A stretch of DNA of 57,771 nt from Vagococcus vulneris (GTDB lineage Bacteria; Bacillota; Bacilli; Lactobacillales; Vagococcaceae). The notes beneath the pieces were generated by a model. It did no database searches, had not been told where the DNA came from, and saw only the letters and a list, made by a program, of their open reading frames with translations. The translations under genes were made by a program, and so were the position numbers. The stretch is taken from positions 1-57,771 of the forward strand of contig NZ_NGJS01000013.1 in assembly GCF_003950515.1 (NCBI RefSeq), in the 5' to 3' direction. Shown here in pieces: positions 55,616 through 57,771 of this stretch (its first letter is position 1; each line of letters starts with the position of its first letter).

Positions 55616-56983
55616 ATGAAAATAAATAAAACCGTATCATTTAAAGAATCAGTGGGAATCCTATTGGTAATTTTAGTGACAATAGGAACCAGTATTATCG
55701 GCTTTAAATTACCAGCGCATGTTGGTATCTTATTCTCAATCATATTGATGGTAGGTTTTATGAAGTATAAACATGCCAGTTGGGATGATCTTCATGAGGG
55801 GATTGTTGAAGGAGTAAAACCGGGAATCATTCCAATCATTTTATTTATTTTGATTGGTTCTTTAATTGGTCTATGGATAGCTGTGGGGACTATCCCAACC
55901 ATTATGGTCTATGGTTTCTCATTTCTAACGCCTAAATTTTTTTTAAGTGCTGTTTTTCTTATTTGTGCATTAATTGGTGCATCAGTAGGTAGCTCTTTTA
56001 CAACAATTTCAACTGTGGGGATTGCTTTTGTTGGGATGGGGAAAATAATGGGATTTGAGTTGTCTCAAATCGCAGGTGCTATTGTGTCAGGTGCCTTCCT
56101 GGGTAATGTTGTCTCGCCATTATCTGATACAGCTAATTTAGCAGCTGCTACTGCAGATGTAGATTTATTTGACCACTTAAAAAATGTATTTAAGACTGCG
56201 ATTCCAACAATGATTATTTCATTTGTTTTTTACTTATTGATTGGGCATCAGTCACTAAAAAGCCACAATACGAAAGACATTCAAATATTAATTGGGACAT
56301 TACGGTCTCATTTTACGATTAGCTTTATTGTTTTGATACCTGTGATTATTCTTTTATTATGTGCTTGGCGAAAAATACCAGCGATTCCATCGTTGTTACT
56401 AAATATATTTTTATCAATTATTTTAATTAAAATATATCAACCTTCAATACCATTGCTTAAGATAGGTAATTGGATTCAAGATGGATACATTGCTAATACT
56501 CATAATGAGATTGTCGATGCTTTGTTATCACGAGGGGGAATACAAAGTATGATGTGGTCAGTCTCATTAATTATATTAGCATTATCGTTAGGTGGTTTAT
56601 TGCTAAAAATGTCGATTATTGATATAATACTGGAGAATATTGGGGGCGGCTTAAATAGCACATGGAAAGTCATCTTGGTTACCGCATTAACTTGTTTGGG
56701 AGTTAACTTGCTAATTGGGGAGCAGTATTTGTCGATTATTTTACCAGGAGAAGCTTATAAAAAGACATTTAATAAACTGAGAATACCTTCAGTTTATTTA
56801 TCACGAACATTATGTGATGCTGGGAGCACAATAAACCCATTGATTCCTTGGGGAGTAAGTGCAGTATTTATAACAAGCACACTAGGTGTTCCAACAATGT
56901 CTTATCTACCATATGCTATCTTTTGTTATGTATTACCTCTAGTAACGATTCTATTTGGTTTTTTTATAAAAGTAGAAAACTAA
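55616..56983 (+). CDS. nhaC: Na+/H+ antiporter NhaC family
   Basis: A 455-residue carrier with about eleven transmembrane segments. Seen are GSLIGLWIAVGTIPTIMVYGF, GASVGSSFTTISTVGIAFVGMG, GAFLGNVVSPLSDTANLAAA and LCDAGSTINPLIPWGVSAVFI, all typical of NhaC. It is a regular member of tyramine clusters. ATG at 55616 lies two bases after AGGAG, a tight spacing; the GTG at 55613 is even closer. The transported pair in this setting is unproven; an amino-acid/amine role has been considered for relatives. Confidence 0.88.
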   Translation: MKINKTVSFKESVGILLVILVTIGTSIIGFKLPAHVGILFSIILMVGFMKYKHASWDDLHEGIVEGVKPGIIPIILFILIGSLIGLWIAVGTIPTIMVYGFSFLTPKFFLSAVFLICALIGASVGSSFTTISTVGIAFVGMGKIMGFELSQIAGAIVSGAFLGNVVSPLSDTANLAAATADVDLFDHLKNVFKTAIPTMIISFVFYLLIGHQSLKSHNTKDIQILIGTLRSHFTISFIVLIPVIILLLCAWRKIPAIPSLLLNIFLSIILIKIYQPSIPLLKIGNWIQDGYIANTHNEIVDALLSRGGIQSMMWSVSLIILALSLGGLLLKMSIIDIILENIGGGLNSTWKVILVTALTCLGVNLLIGEQYLSIILPGEAYKKTFNKLRIPSVYLSRTLCDAGSTINPLIPWGVSAVFITSTLGVPTMSYLPYAIFCYVLPLVTILFGFFIKVEN

Positions 56984-57017
56984 TTAAGTCTAATCAATCG
57001 GGGGAGGGGCAAAATTA

Positions 57018-57320
57018 ATGAGGATCAATCAATTACCAGATCGAGATATCCATCGTTTTTTTCAGTGTGTCTTACAGTTAGATAATATGGATGAATGCTA
57101 TGCGTTTTTTGACGATTTGATGACGCTTAAAGAAATGAAAGTTTTTATAACAAGATTCACTGTTGCGGAGATGTTGTTGGAAGGAAAGACGTATCAAGAA
57201 ATTCGAGAAGTAACGCAGGCAAGTACAGCGATTATTTCAAGGGTAAAACGGTCCATTGAGGAAGGTAACGATTCTTATAAAATTTTGTTAGATCGAGTGA
57301 AAAAGTATAATGAAGAATAA
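57018..57320 (+). CDS. TrpR-superfamily regulator, YerC/YecD family
   Basis: A 100-residue helical DNA-binding protein. It matches YerC/YecD: the FxxDLMTLKEMKVFITRFTVAEMLLEGKTYQEIREVTQASTAIISRVKRS-type sequence (positions about 30-85) has the TrpR helix-turn-helix. The gene is 34 bases after nhaC, same direction, with GGGGGAGGGG before the ATG, so it can be co-transcribed with the tyramine genes. YerC proteins usually sit in other settings. Regulation by tyrosine is inference. A strong terminator follows. Confidence 0.85.
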   Translation: MRINQLPDRDIHRFFQCVLQLDNMDECYAFFDDLMTLKEMKVFITRFTVAEMLLEGKTYQEIREVTQASTAIISRVKRSIEEGNDSYKILLDRVKKYNEE

Positions 57321-57375
57321 TTGTATTAGCCAATATAAATAAAATACGATATATGTTTTTACGGGAAAGCATAGT

Positions 57376-57421
57376 AAAGAAGAGGTAAGGCATTATCTAA
57401 TTAATGTCTTGCCTCTTCTTT
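57376..57421 (+). terminator. Strong terminator after the TrpR-like gene
   Basis: AAAGAAGAGGTAAGGCATTA and TAATGTCTTGCCTCTTCTTT form a 20-bp stem with two G-U pairs and a 6-base loop, followed by a T-rich run. The next 190 bases to the IS hold no gene. Confidence 0.88.
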
Positions 57422-57610
57422 ATTTTTTTATACCTAGTTATTTTATTAGATATAAATGGTATTTAATATTGAAGTGTGTCAATAGTTATGTTTATATCGG
57501 AGGACTATTCTAGAATTTCTTAAGTTTTACCATTAAATTATTTATTAACTACTAATTAAAAAATAATCAATACAAGTAAGTGCGTTGATATATTGGGAAG
57601 ATAATCAAAG

Positions 57611-57771
57611 TGGTGTTAGTATCAAATCTTAGACAACTTTTCGCAGAGACAAGAATATATTAAACTTATCTACGAGAGGATGATTTTTTATGACCCGATA
57701 CGAAGAAGATTTTAAACAAATGATTGTAGAACTTAATCAAACTGGACGTTCAGTTCGTTTTTTAGCGAAAG
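57611..57771 (+). mobile_element. Right-edge partial IS3-type insertion sequence
   Basis: The reverse complement of 1-161, with one mismatch seen (57649-57655 region, GCAGAG vs GTAGAG). It begins TGGTGTTAGTATCAAATC. The flanking bases differ from those at the left copy (AAAG before, against TTTT), so the insertion sites are independent. Confidence 0.8.
57690..57771 (+). CDS. IS3-type transposase OrfA, N-terminal fragment
   Basis: The first 27 codons, identical in the coding part to the left-edge copy, with GAGAGGATGA before the ATG. It runs off the right edge. Confidence 0.7.
   Translation, partial: MTRYEEDFKQMIVELNQTGRSVRFLAK

Noticed and set aside
1-57771. A composite transposon or a circular element closed through the ends
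   Set aside because: The ends are inverted, so they do not overlap as a circle would. The inside is mostly core chromosomal genes, too much for a composite transposon.

Overview
The window is a low-GC Firmicutes chromosome segment, most likely from the Enterococcaceae (Enterococcus, Vagococcus or Melissococcus type). Supporting signs are the housekeeping proteins (IreB, MutS2, UvrC, a peptide deformylase of the long Gram-positive type), a Lactococcus/Enterococcus-type malolactic enzyme, a tyramine (tyrosine decarboxylase) cluster, T-box and TPP riboswitches, and a type II NADH dehydrogenase. The genus cannot be fixed from the sequence alone. At least two gene ruins (dhaK, an MscS-type channel) and several IS remnants show some genome decay. 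Both ends of the window are the same IS3-type element in inverted orientation, so this looks like a contig that stops in repeated IS copies.

Layout. 1-8000 is accessory: two paralogous TraX-family membrane proteins flank an exported heptad-rich repeat protein and a membrane-anchored CPWC thioredoxin-like protein; then a VanR/VanS-like two-component system with a PBP-type D,D-carboxypeptidase, then about 1 kb of decayed DNA. 8000-20000 is conserved core: pepA-ytpP-usp-ytpR, ireB-ruvX-DUF1292, rnhC, zapA-cvpA-mutS2-trxA-uvrC. 20000-24600 holds ndh and a PadR/DUF2812/ABC exporter module. Next come an odd tRNA-like gene and rpsD with its leader. 25800-29700 holds a formate/nitrite channel and a CRP-regulated operon of nucleoside phosphorylase, PnuC-type transporter and flavin oxidoreductase. 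29750-33170 holds def, rpsO and pnp.

33200-39500 holds a second PadR/DUF2812 pair, a TPP riboswitch with thiT, an Rrf2 regulator with a large YhgE/Pip protein, and a ruined dhaK. 39500-43200 holds an SPFH protein and the malolactic pair mleS-mleP. 43200-49000 holds two GNAT acetyltransferases, a membrane/Asn-rich exported pair, a ruined MscS channel, a DUF805 protein and an SOS-controlled Y-family polymerase with a YolD-like partner. 49070-50200 is a decayed ISL3-type element. 50200-57320 is the tyramine region: T-box-controlled tyrS reads left, and tyrP-tdcA-nhaC plus a TrpR-like regulator read right.

Two decarboxylation systems, malate to lactate and tyrosine to tyramine, consume protons and together with NhaC suggest a cell adapted to acid. 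The most unusual items are the tRNA-like gene at 24626-24712, the rearranged tyramine cluster with a TrpR-family gene attached, the TraX/coiled-coil/thioredoxin locus, and the repeated PadR-DUF2812 modules.
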